Assembly (NCBI GenBank): GCA_019694685.1
Contig: JAIBBM010000026.1
Coordinates: forward strand, 1-59,267
Direction of reading: 5' to 3'
From: Leptospirales bacterium
GTDB lineage: Bacteria > Spirochaetota > Leptospiria > Leptospirales > Leptonemataceae
Length of the DNA: 59,267 bases
Shown here in pieces: positions 51,041 through 59,015 of the stretch. How positions within the stretch are numbered: the stretch's first letter is position 1; each line of letters begins with the position of its first letter. The notes below the pieces were generated by a model. That model saw only the letters and a list, made by a program, of their open reading frames with translations, was not told the DNA's origin and made no database searches. The position numbers and the translations under genes are program-made.

Positions 51041-54000
51041 CTAAATTTTCTTAACTATTTGCGCAAGGGAATTTTCTTGCGGCATAAAGAAGATCCGGCC
51101 CAGAAGCTCCATTTCACCGCGATAAAAGTCAGTGCTGAAATAGAGAAGCTTACGACGAACCACATCTGCATCGCGCTTTGTGATTTGTTCAATGAGAGCG
51201 CGACCCGGTCCGTGTAGATAGCCGGGGACAGTCGGAGGAATAGACATTCCAGTCTTATTTGCCAGAGCATTGAGAATGCTCGCGCATACAATGTTGGTCA
51301 ATTCAGACATGACAGACTGAAGATCTTCCTCTGAAATGCTGCGACTTTCGGCAACAGGCAGACCCATGAGGTCTGCGGCTGCTTTGTATCCAGTTTCTTC
51401 ATCAAACACCAGAAGAAGGATGGAACGGAAATTGTCCTCTGTGGAAAGAAATACGCCCACGAGCGGATCTGGAGGAAGAAAATCCGGAAGTCGATCAAAG
51501 TCGATCGCCTGAAAATCAGGCACGGACACTTCCACTTCCGTTCCCAGAAGCTGGGACAAGACCATTCCGGCCTGGATGGTTCCGGTATTCACCACGGAGG
51601 TTAGCTTTGCAAAATCTGCTTCCGAAAGCGAAATGCGCGCATGTGGTTCGTGAATCTCAGCACGCTTCGTTCTCTCTTCGCGCTCTTTCTGTAAAATTTC
51701 TAGAGCTTCGCGATGTGGCCTATCAATGAATTCATCTTCTGTCGGGGCAACGGGAGCAGGTGGAGTGGGGGATTCTGGTTTTTTCTCAACGCGAACTTCC
51801 ATCTGCGGAACAAATTGCTGCACTACAGGACGGTCTTCTTTGCCTTCCTCTCTGTGCCGGTCGCGCGATTCTTCGCGACGGTCCTGGCCCGGCTCACGAT
51901 GAGCTCGCACTCGAATTCTCTTGTTCATGCTCTCGATTTTTTCTGCGTAACGGCGCGTCGCAACGACCGCATTGTCTTCCATGGCAGCCAGTGCATCCAG
52001 GGCGCGCAGACTAGAATCCTGAGAAGATTCCTTCTGCGCAAGCTCCATAAGTCCATGGACATCTAGAACCATGACAATGCTTCCGTCGCCCATGAGACAG
52101 GCACCAATCAGTCCAAGCACTGCGCGAAAATTCTGTTCCAGAGATTTGATCACGATTTCTTTTTTTCCAATCATATCCTCTACGAGGAATGCGAGCTTTC
52201 TGCCGCCCACACTTGCGATGATCACTGGAAATTCTTCATTTCCCGAATCGCCGTGCATGCCCATGAGTCGCCCGAGAGAAAACACAGGCAGAATATCTCC
52301 GCGCAAATGAATGATGTCTCTGCCCTGCAGCGTAGTGATTTCGCGCCGATCAATCTTGATGGTTTCCACTACATCTGAAAGTGGAAATGCATACTGCTCA
52401 TCTGCAACTCGCACCAGAATCGCCGCGACGATGGCGAGAGTGAGAGGGAACTGCAGCACAAAGGCGCAACCCTGGCCTGGTTCATTGCGAATCGTGATGG
52501 ATCCCTTGAATTCCTGCACCATCTTCTTGACCACGTTCATGCCAACGCCGCGACCGGAAAGGTCCGTTACTTTCTCAGCAGTAGAGAATCCCGCCTGGAA
52601 AATAAAGTTATAGATTTCATCGTCAGAGGGGACTGCCTCTGGAGTCACGAGTCCATTCTCGCGCGCCCTTTTGAGGATTGCTTCCTTGTTGAGGCCGCGT
52701 CCATCATCGCGCACTTCCAGAAAAATACTGTTTCCGCTCTGATACGCGTGCATACCCAGAGTCGCGACCGGAGGCTTCCCTGCAGCGCGTCTTTGTTCAG
52801 GAGTTTCAATTCCATGATCCAGCGAATTTCGCACAATGTGAAGAAGAGGTTCGTTCAGGCCATCAATGATGTTTTTGTCGAGCTCGGTTTCTTCTCCGTG
52901 AAATTCGAATTCAACTTCTTTTCCAAGTTCGAGAGCCAGGTCCCTCACAGGACGAGTGAAGCGATGAAACACAAGCCCGACCGGAATCATCCTGGTCTTC
53001 ATGATGCCTGACTGTAAGTCTCGGGCGATGCGCGCCGCTTGGTCGATCCTACTTTTGAGTTCTGCCAGAAGTGGCGAATCGCGATACTCGCCCTGCAAAT
53101 CTTCATAAGTCTTTTGCAGTCCAGAATTCGTAATTACGAGTTCTCCAACACTGTTGAGCAAATAGTCTATTTTTTCCGAAGAGACTTTGATATTACGCGT
53201 TTTTACCGCTGTCTCTTCCTGGGCTGGCTTACCGGCATCGAGCTTGCCAAATGTTTTCTCAGATACACGGACCTCTTCCACCATGTCCACCTGACAGAGT
53301 TTGGTTAACTCTGCAGAAGAGATATCGCCATAGAAAAAGAATCGAAACGTATTGGAAGAGCTTCCAGAATCAAGCTCTGCTTCTGATGGAGAGCATTTGA
53401 AAATCGATCCTGCTTTCTTCAGATTCTGCGAAAGAAGCATGAATCGCAATCCCTTCATAGGGGATTCAGGATCGAGCCTGACAAGTCCTTCGTAAATTCT
53501 TGAAGTGCCTGCTTGCGACTTCAGCATCTCCTGTTCGCCGAAAGACAGTTCGAATGAGTCAGATGACTCTGCGGAATAGGGAGCAGATGGAACTCCGGTA
53601 GAATAGGGAGCGGCCACTGCGCCCGAAAGAACAGAAGAAGGAATGTCTGCAGATTGCGAAGGCGATGCGGACGAAGTGACGGACGCAGAGGCCTGCGAAG
53701 GTGAAGTTGCAGGTGCTTTCGCACCTCCCGCAGGTTTTACTTCATCGAGTGCCTGAATCAAATCGGCGAAGCGATCATCCGGACGACCGCCACCATGCAC
53801 GACAGCCACCGCGGATTTAATTCTGTCGAGGCAGCGAAACAACAGGCTGACCATGGGAGTCGTGACCTGAAGAGCGCCGGATCGAATCATATGAAGAACA
53901 TCTTCCATATGATGCGCAAGCAAAGACAGATCATCGAGACCAACAAAGGCGGCAGAAGATTTCAGAGTGTGCGCGTTTCTAAAGACATCGTTGATCACTT

Positions 54001-54106
54001 CGAGATTGGTCTGTTCTTTTTCCAGACGAAGAAGCGCCTGACTGAGTTCTTCTATTTGCTCCCCTGCTTCTTCGAGGAAGAGCTCTAAATAACGATCTTC
54101 AGCCAT
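51041..54106 (-). CDS. cheA: chemotaxis histidine kinase CheA fused to a CheC-type phosphatase domain
   Basis: 1021 residues. HPt domain with phospho-His46 (RNAHTLKSSAAFVGLDDLSL), Ser/Ala/Pro linker, a P2-like region (~190-300), dimerisation helices (~308-375), HATPase with N box NEPLLHIVRNSLDHGIE and DDGRGLN, CheW-like domain (~555-690), charged linker rich in Arg/Glu/Pro (~690-824), then residues 825-1021. This tail matches CheC: VNTGTIQAGMVLSQLLGTEV and a second repeat with S931-x3-E935-x2-N938-x22-P961, the exact CheC/FliY phosphatase motif; the first copy lacks its Glu. So kinase and CheY-P phosphatase may be one chain. Stop and start overlap cheW by eight bases. Confidence 0.93.
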   Translation of the reverse strand: MAEDRYLELFLEEAGEQIEELSQALLRLEKEQTNLEVINDVFRNAHTLKSSAAFVGLDDLSLLAHHMEDVLHMIRSGALQVTTPMVSLLFRCLDRIKSAVAVVHGGGRPDDRFADLIQALDEVKPAGGAKAPATSPSQASASVTSSASPSQSADIPSSVLSGAVAAPYSTGVPSAPYSAESSDSFELSFGEQEMLKSQAGTSRIYEGLVRLDPESPMKGLRFMLLSQNLKKAGSIFKCSPSEAELDSGSSSNTFRFFFYGDISSAELTKLCQVDMVEEVRVSEKTFGKLDAGKPAQEETAVKTRNIKVSSEKIDYLLNSVGELVITNSGLQKTYEDLQGEYRDSPLLAELKSRIDQAARIARDLQSGIMKTRMIPVGLVFHRFTRPVRDLALELGKEVEFEFHGEETELDKNIIDGLNEPLLHIVRNSLDHGIETPEQRRAAGKPPVATLGMHAYQSGNSIFLEVRDDGRGLNKEAILKRARENGLVTPEAVPSDDEIYNFIFQAGFSTAEKVTDLSGRGVGMNVVKKMVQEFKGSITIRNEPGQGCAFVLQFPLTLAIVAAILVRVADEQYAFPLSDVVETIKIDRREITTLQGRDIIHLRGDILPVFSLGRLMGMHGDSGNEEFPVIIASVGGRKLAFLVEDMIGKKEIVIKSLEQNFRAVLGLIGACLMGDGSIVMVLDVHGLMELAQKESSQDSSLRALDALAAMEDNAVVATRRYAEKIESMNKRIRVRAHREPGQDRREESRDRHREEGKEDRPVVQQFVPQMEVRVEKKPESPTPPAPVAPTEDEFIDRPHREALEILQKEREERTKRAEIHEPHARISLSEADFAKLTSVVNTGTIQAGMVLSQLLGTEVEVSVPDFQAIDFDRLPDFLPPDPLVGVFLSTEDNFRSILLLVFDEETGYKAAADLMGLPVAESRSISEEDLQSVMSELTNIVCASILNALANKTGMSIPPTVPGYLHGPGRALIEQITKRDADVVRRKLLYFSTDFYRGEMELLGRIFFMPQENSLAQIVKKI

Positions 54107-54593
54107 TTTCTTCTTCTGCCTTGCCAGAAAGAATCTGGAGATTCAAAATCAAAAACAATCTCGCGTCCGATCTTCCCACTGCACTGACATACTGATGCGA
54201 AAGACCGCTGACTTCCCGGCCCTCGATTCTATCAGAAGGAAGGCGAGCCACTTCCAGGATTCTATCTACCAGGATTCCGAGGAATTTGCCTGCGCTCGCG
54301 CAGACCACGATTCGCGTGAGATTTGTAATCTCGGAGTACGTGTCTCCGAACTTACGATTGGCATCTAGAAGCGGAATGATGTTGCCGCGAAGATTCAGCA
54401 CGCCCAGGTATTCCGGATCTACGTTGGGTAAGCGAGTCACAGGCACTGGCTTGAGGATCTCATGGGTGTCCAGAATATTGATCCCATAGATGCCATCTCC
54501 GCATTGAAATACGAGAAATTGAACCAGCTCTGTCTCTTTCTCAGAGTCCAGATCGAGTCCCTCTATATGGCCGCTAAAGATCTCTTTATTCAT
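54099..54593 (-). CDS. cheW: chemotaxis coupling protein CheW
   Basis: 164 residues. Couples receptors to CheA: LVQFLVFQCGDGIYGINILD, THEILKPVPVTRLPNVDPEY, LGVLNLRGNIIPLLDANRKF are standard. A short N-terminal extension (MNKEIFSGHIEGLDLDSEKE) precedes the domain. ATG at 54593 lies inside the end of the cyclo-ligase gene (8-base overlap), and its own stop overlaps cheA. Confidence 0.94.
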   Translation of the reverse strand: MNKEIFSGHIEGLDLDSEKETELVQFLVFQCGDGIYGINILDTHEILKPVPVTRLPNVDPEYLGVLNLRGNIIPLLDANRKFGDTYSEITNLTRIVVCASAGKFLGILVDRILEVARLPSDRIEGREVSGLSHQYVSAVGRSDARLFLILNLQILSGKAEEENG

Positions 54594-55122
54594 GTATTCC
54601 TGATTCCGTGATCACGGTGGTCACTTTCAGATCGTGCGATTCTCCTGGAAAGTCCAGTCCTGCCAGAGCATCCGGCAAGACAGATACAATCTTCGCTCGC
54701 ACGAGCTGATCCCGGGCCCGATCGTAATACCCACCGCCGCGACCCAGACGACAACCTTCTTTATTAACGGCAAGTGAAGGCACAATTACCAGATCTTCCC
54801 GGCCCGCAGGCATCTCGAACTGAGGATTTTCTGCGGATGGCTGTAAAATACCGTACGGCCCGGCTTCCAGCGCGTCACCTGCCCGGGTCAGATGGAATGC
54901 CATTTGCTTACCAGGCAAGGTCCTGGGCAAATAGTACGGGGGCAAAATGGCCTGGAGAACGTCTAGTTCAGAAGGCAGGGCTGCAAATGCTAGAATGAAT
55001 CTGTAAGGTTGTGCCTGGACGAACGTGCGAAGGTGAAGTATGGCGCTAGCGGCGCGGCCGTCTTGTAGAAAGGAATGAAATTCTTTTTGGGCGATGGCCC
55101 TGGCTTCTATCTTGGAAAGAAT
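54586..55122 (-). CDS. 5-formyltetrahydrofolate cyclo-ligase, probable ATT start
   Basis: About 178 residues, right for the family. It turns 5-formyl-THF into 5,10-methenyl-THF. Seen: LPSELDVLQAILPPYYLPR, LVIVPSLAVNKEGCRLGRGGGYYDRARDQ (the ATP/folate loop) and a late SHDLKVTTVITESGIHE. The first in-frame ATG (54903) would lose a third of the protein. An in-frame ATT at 55120-55122 has GAGG 5 bases upstream and gives the expected N-terminus; the frame is closed by a TAG further back, with no ATG/GTG/TTG in between. TTG at 54945 would also truncate the fold. It overlaps cheW. Confidence 0.85.
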   Translation of the reverse strand: MLSKIEARAIAQKEFHSFLQDGRAASAILHLRTFVQAQPYRFILAFAALPSELDVLQAILPPYYLPRTLPGKQMAFHLTRAGDALEAGPYGILQPSAENPQFEMPAGREDLVIVPSLAVNKEGCRLGRGGGYYDRARDQLVRAKIVSVLPDALAGLDFPGESHDLKVTTVITESGIHE

Positions 55123-55129
55123 GCTAGCC

Positions 55130-55435
55130 TCAGCCGGCCAGGCGTTCGCCTACGAGGCCTTCATCCAGAAGAGCGATGAGCTGGCTCGTGCGACGAGTGA
55201 ACTCTTCTTCTGGTTTGATTTCTGGTTCTTGTTTGCGACGCATCAGTTCATCTGCGATGTTGATGGCTGCAAGCACTGCGAGTTTGAAACGATCCAGATT
55301 CTGTTGCTGGCCGCGAATGTCGCGCATGGTAGAATCCACCATACGCGCAATCTCAGCGATGTAGTCCTCGGATGCTTCACCACGAATGGTGAAGGTTTCT
55401 CCGAGAATGCTCACTGTGGTTTTGGCTGGACTCAC
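55130..55435 (-). CDS. zapA: cell division protein ZapA
   Basis: 101 residues. VSILGETFTIRGEASEDYIA, EIARMVDSTMRDIRGQQQNL, RFKLAVLAAINIADELMRRK: a ZapA domain, which stabilises FtsZ filaments, followed by an acidic-basic C-terminal helix. GTG start at 55435 overlaps the previous stop (GTGA). Follows the coiled-coil gene, a common zapA partner. Confidence 0.9.
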   Translation of the reverse strand: MSPAKTTVSILGETFTIRGEASEDYIAEIARMVDSTMRDIRGQQQNLDRFKLAVLAAINIADELMRRKQEPEIKPEEEFTRRTSQLIALLDEGLVGERLAG

Positions 55436-56238
55436 TTATCCTCTTCTACGATGAGAAAATCGTCTTCGTCTTCTACGTCGAAGACGCCCAGGCTTTCTTC
55501 GTCGTCTTCGAGTACGATGTCTTCATCTGCATGCGTGTGTGCGTGTGCTGCCGGGGCTGGAGCAGGGGCTACAGCCGCCGCTGGCGCTGCTTTGTCATGA
55601 GGAAGATCTTCAGAGATGATTTCAAGTTCATCTTCCTGCGAAAGGACGATGTCATCTTCCTCGTCGTCGAGGATGATGATTTCTTCTTCCGGTTCAGCAT
55701 GGTGAACTGGAGCTGCAGCCATGGGGGCCGGAGCAGGAGCAACGGCAGCTGCCGCCGCAGGAGCAGGTGCTGCTGGCTTGGATGGCGGAACGTCTTCAAT
55801 GATGACAACGCTTTCATCTTCTTCCGCTCTGGCTGGAGCAGGAGTCACTACATGCGCTACGGGAGCCGCTGCAACCGCTGCGGGTGCCACGGATGCGGCC
55901 GGTGCCGAGGAAGCAATAGAATGAGATGATGCGCTTGAAATCGGTCTGCCCTTCTCCATGTCTGTGAGACGGCTGAGCATTTCTGTGATTTTCTTCTCGA
56001 GCACTTCTTCTTTGGAGCGAAGCTCCTTGAGTTCAGCGCCTGTCTGGTCCAGCTGCGTACGCAGGCCGGCCATTTCTTTTTCTTTTTGCTCCAGCGCAAG
56101 TTTCAGCTGGTCATGCTCTGAGCGGAGATGTTCGTTTTCTGATTCGAGGCGGGAGTTCTCCGAACGAAGATCTCCAATTAGCTCCAGGGCGCGAACAATT
56201 CGCCCTTCCAGTTCATCAAGTTGTTGCAGTGTGATCAT
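55432..56238 (-). CDS. coiled-coil protein with Ala/Pro and acidic tail, zapA partner (ZapB-like)
   Basis: 268 residues. Residues 1-95 are a canonical leucine/charged coiled coil (LDELEGRIVRALELIGDLRS, RLESENEHLRSEHDQLKLAL) like ZapB. From residue 100 on the protein is low complexity: Ala/Pro/Ser-rich blocks alternate with acidic ones (EEDESVVIIEDVPP; EEEIIILDDEEDDIVLSQED), a few His pairs, ending in EDEDDFLIVEEDK. It is probably disordered outside the coiled coil. Divisome role is suggested by position only. Overlaps zapA by four bases. A possible promoter lies upstream. Confidence 0.75.
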   Translation of the reverse strand: MITLQQLDELEGRIVRALELIGDLRSENSRLESENEHLRSEHDQLKLALEQKEKEMAGLRTQLDQTGAELKELRSKEEVLEKKITEMLSRLTDMEKGRPISSASSHSIASSAPAASVAPAAVAAAPVAHVVTPAPARAEEDESVVIIEDVPPSKPAAPAPAAAAAVAPAPAPMAAAPVHHAEPEEEIIILDDEEDDIVLSQEDELEIISEDLPHDKAAPAAAVAPAPAPAAHAHTHADEDIVLEDDEESLGVFDVEDEDDFLIVEEDK

Positions 56239-56255
56239 TTTTGCCGCCCAAAGAT

Positions 56256-56286
56256 ACTATAACAGGGTTACAGTATTGAACGGCAA
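56256..56286 (-). promoter_or_regulatory. possible promoter of the zapB-like/zapA/che/scp gene run
   Basis: On the minus strand TTGCCG (56286-56281), 19 bases, then TATAGT (56261-56256), 18 bases upstream of the coiled-coil gene start. The -10 is preceded by TG (TGTTATAGT). Spacing is slightly long, so this is tentative. Confidence 0.35.
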
Positions 56287-56332
56287 GAGATCACAGAACA
56301 AGTAGATTTTTTTTGCCTGGTATGAAAAAAAC

Positions 56333-56686
56333 TCAGGCCGCTTTCTGGGTTACTCTGGCGATGAGCGCTTTGAGGGCCGCTGCATCTGTAACTGCCAGGT
56401 CAGCGAGCATTTTGCGATTCATGTCAATTCCGGACTTTTTAAGACCGTGCAGAAAACGAGAATAGCTAACTCCGCTTTCGCGGCATGCAGCGTTGATACG
56501 AACAATCCACAGAGAGCGCATGGAGCGCTTGAACTGCTTACGAGATGCAAAACGATGCTCTTCTGCGTGGATGACTGCCTGGATTGCTGTGCGATAAAGT
56601 CTTCCGGCGCCTGCGCGGAAGCCTTTCGCCTGCTTCATCAGGCTCTTTCTACGATTCTTGTGGTTGGGGCCGCCCTTAACGCGCAT
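56333..56686 (-). CDS. rplT: 50S ribosomal protein L20
   Basis: 117 residues, standard length: MRVKGGPNHKNRRKSLMKQA, KGFRAGAGRLYRTAIQAVIH, RSLWIVRINAACRESGVSYS. L20 is essential for early 50S assembly and represses its own operon in many bacteria. It starts right after rpmI in the infC-rpmI-rplT operon. No clear terminator follows, only a weak GCCTG/CAGGC pairing and A-run. Confidence 0.97.
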   Translation of the reverse strand: MRVKGGPNHKNRRKSLMKQAKGFRAGAGRLYRTAIQAVIHAEEHRFASRKQFKRSMRSLWIVRINAACRESGVSYSRFLHGLKKSGIDMNRKMLADLAVTDAAALKALIARVTQKAA

Positions 56687-56890
56687 TTATCTGCCTCCGT
56701 ATGGAAGAAGGTCCTGGATTGCCTTACGGTCCGCGATGTTGATGAGAGTGGTCTTTTTCAGATGACGCATTCTCTTCGCAGATTTCTTCGTGAGGATGTG
56801 ATTCCCGAAGGCGCGACGACGCTTCACTTTGCCAGAAGATGTGAGGCGAAGGCGTTTTGCCGCCGATTTGTTGGTCTTTAACTTGGACAT
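56687..56890 (-). CDS. rpmI: 50S ribosomal protein L35
   Basis: 67 residues, complete: [40 protein letters not shown] and the [19 protein letters not shown] end. ATG has GAAAGG upstream; 11 bases after infC, immediately before rplT. Confidence 0.97.
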   Translation of the reverse strand: MSKLKTNKSAAKRLRLTSSGKVKRRRAFGNHILTKKSAKRMRHLKKTTLINIADRKAIQDLLPYGGR

Positions 56891-56901
56891 AATTGCACCT
56901 T

Positions 56902-57513
56902 TCAGGTCTGTTGGCCAGATTTCTCTACCTGCTCCGCCGGTGCAACTGGTTTTGGCTTTGTATCTACCTTTTTCTTCAAACCAGGCTTGGCTGAGAGCAC
57001 CATTACAATCTGCTTGCCTTCCATTTTGGCGGGGGTTTCGATCGTGGCCACCTCAGTGACATCTGTCAGCAATCGATTCATGATGGCCATGCCCAGTTCC
57101 GGGTGAGCGATTTCGCGTCCCCGAAAACGAAGAGTGACTTTTACCTTATCTCCCTTTTCTAGAAAGGAAACGGCCTGATTCTTCTTGATGTCGTAGTCGT
57201 TCTTGCCGACTTTTGGGCGCAGCTTGATCTCTTTGATCTGGATGACGTGCTGGTTTTTGGCCTGCTCTTTCTTCCGTTTCTGTTGCTCGAATTTCCATTT
57301 TCCGAAATCTACAATCTTGCAAACGGGTGGATCCTGGTCAGGGGAAATTTCAACAAGATCAAGACCGCGGGCTTCTGCCTGTTCAATGGCAGTGCGGGTA
57401 TCTACTACTTCTGTGCCCTTGCCTTCTACTACGAGCCTGACCTTAGGGTTAGTAATTTGACGGTTGATGCGGGGATCCTTGGACGATGGTGGCCTGTTTC
57501 TATGCTGCTGCAA
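56902..57513 (-). CDS. infC: translation initiation factor IF-3, TTG start
   Basis: 203 residues. N-domain ([40 protein letters not shown]), linker and C-domain ([36 protein letters not shown]) are complete, followed by a ~35-residue Lys/Pro/Ala tail longer than in E. coli. IF-3 rejects non-canonical start codons; infC itself often has one (ATT in E. coli). Here AGGAG is followed by TTG at 57513 with correct spacing; no ATG is available. First gene of infC-rpmI-rplT. Confidence 0.95.
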   Translation of the reverse strand: MQQHRNRPPSSKDPRINRQITNPKVRLVVEGKGTEVVDTRTAIEQAEARGLDLVEISPDQDPPVCKIVDFGKWKFEQQKRKKEQAKNQHVIQIKEIKLRPKVGKNDYDIKKNQAVSFLEKGDKVKVTLRFRGREIAHPELGMAIMNRLLTDVTEVATIETPAKMEGKQIVMVLSAKPGLKKKVDTKPKPVAPAEQVEKSGQQT

Positions 57514-57741
57514 TGAACTCTCCTGAAGTTTGGAACGAATTTTGGGGACGAAATGAAGAGGAAGACATCATGAGCGTGCAAGTGCCAGAGCGCGTGAAGA
57601 ATCAGGCAGGTGAAGAGAAATGAATACTTGCATTCGGCGAAAATAGGCTCTAACCAGCGTGTGCCGTAGAAAGCCAAATTCCGCAAGCACTTTTCGTTGT
57701 AGAACGCGCCGCGAATCCTTTCTTTGACTGTAGTAGTTCCC
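57514..57741. other. intergenic region between infC and the DsbD-like gene, nothing certain
   Basis: 228 bases between two divergent genes. It must hold both promoters and the leader of the ribosomal operon, but no clear -10/-35 pair, pseudoknot or hairpin for L20 control could be picked out. An apparent minus-strand ORF through it has no support. Confidence 0.5.
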
Positions 57742-58965
57742 ATGATTTCGAACATCCTATTCGCTTATGTGGGCGGGCTTCTCCTGAATCTGATGCCCTG
57801 CGTTCTGCCAGTTCTGTCCATGAAAGTACTTCATGTGATGGAAGGCGGAGAAAAGCGAAGTCACTCCATCTTCTATATACTTGGAATTCTTATATCTTTC
57901 TGGATTCTGTTTGGAGTGCTCTCTGCCCTCAAGGCGAGCGGTCGCGCCCTCGGATGGGGCTTCCAACTCCAATCGCCTGTATTCGTTGCGTTCACTGCGA
58001 TCGTGTTTCTGCTTCTTGCTCTCAACCTGTTTGGAGCATTCGAATGGGGCGCCTGGCTGCAACAAAAAGCGGGAACCGCGGAAGCTTCCACTAGAACTCT
58101 GGGAGGCGCACCTCAAGCGTTCTTAACGGGTGTGCTTGCTGTATTCGTCGCGTCTCCCTGCAGCGCTCCCTTTATGGGGCCGGCCCTGGCCTATGCTCTT
58201 TCTGCACCGGCGCTCGCAGGTCTCGCCGTGTTTTCTTCTCTTGGTCTGGGACTGGCCACCCCGTTCCTTCTGATTGGACTCTGGCCCGCGGCCGCCAGAG
58301 CTTTGCCTCGTCCGGGACCCTGGATGAATCATCTCAAAAAATTCCTGGGACTGTGCATGATGACTGCTGTCGTCTGGCTCATTTCCATTCTATGGGGGAT
58401 GCTGGATCGATCGAGCTTTGCCTGGTTTGGCGCAGCCATGGTTGCCGCGTTTACTGGAGCTGTGGCATACGGACAGTCTTCGCAAAAAACAGAAAACATG
58501 AAACGATCTCTTCGCGCGGCCGCTTTGATTCTGATTCCACTTTCTTTCTTGATCGCTGGGTTTCGGTCCACGGCAGAAATACGCAAGCAGGCAGACGTTG
58601 TACTCGAAACAGGAGTATGGCTCCCTTATAGCAAGACGTCTCTGGAACAAGCACGGCATGCTGGACCTGTGTTTGTGGACTTCACTGCAGACTGGTGTCT
58701 TTCCTGCAAGGTGAACGAAAAAGCAGCACTCGGGAAATCAGAAGTGATGGGTTTGTTCAAGAAGAAGAATGTAATTCTATTTCGCGCAGATTGGACCGTG
58801 GAAAGCCCGGAAATCACAGAAGCACTTGCGAAGTTCGACAGAAACAGCGTGCCTCTGTATGTTCTTTATCCGGGCAAAGAACAGGAGCCGCGAATCCTTC
58901 CACAGATTCTGACTCCGGCGATCATCCAGGAAGAATTGAAAACACTTCCAGACGCGATCGACTGA
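57742..58965 (+). CDS. DsbD-like thiol:disulfide interchange protein (without N-terminal alpha domain)
   Basis: 407 residues. Eight or so membrane helices with the redox Cys of DsbD-beta: LMPCVLPVLSMKVLHVME and VASPCSAPFMGPALAYALS, then a C-terminal thioredoxin domain with WCLSCK in FVDFTADWCLSCKVNEKAAL. It moves electrons from cytoplasmic thioredoxin to the periplasm. The alpha domain found in E. coli DsbD is missing, as in the ScsB/CcdA-like shorter forms. Start ATG at 57742; TTG at 57724 is an alternative. A partner could be the TlpA-like lipoprotein at 17.3 kb. Confidence 0.9.
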   Translation: MISNILFAYVGGLLLNLMPCVLPVLSMKVLHVMEGGEKRSHSIFYILGILISFWILFGVLSALKASGRALGWGFQLQSPVFVAFTAIVFLLLALNLFGAFEWGAWLQQKAGTAEASTRTLGGAPQAFLTGVLAVFVASPCSAPFMGPALAYALSAPALAGLAVFSSLGLGLATPFLLIGLWPAAARALPRPGPWMNHLKKFLGLCMMTAVVWLISILWGMLDRSSFAWFGAAMVAAFTGAVAYGQSSQKTENMKRSLRAAALILIPLSFLIAGFRSTAEIRKQADVVLETGVWLPYSKTSLEQARHAGPVFVDFTADWCLSCKVNEKAALGKSEVMGLFKKKNVILFRADWTVESPEITEALAKFDRNSVPLYVLYPGKEQEPRILPQILTPAIIQEELKTLPDAID

Positions 58966-59015
58966 GGTTCCTTTACGCTAGCTGACGCCTGACTCAGACA
59001 TCAGACATCAGAACA

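Noticed and set aside
57429..57755. 108-residue minus-strand ORF across the infC leader
   Set aside because: Overlaps the start of infC in another frame, has no ribosome-binding site or domain-like composition, and spans the space needed for both promoters.
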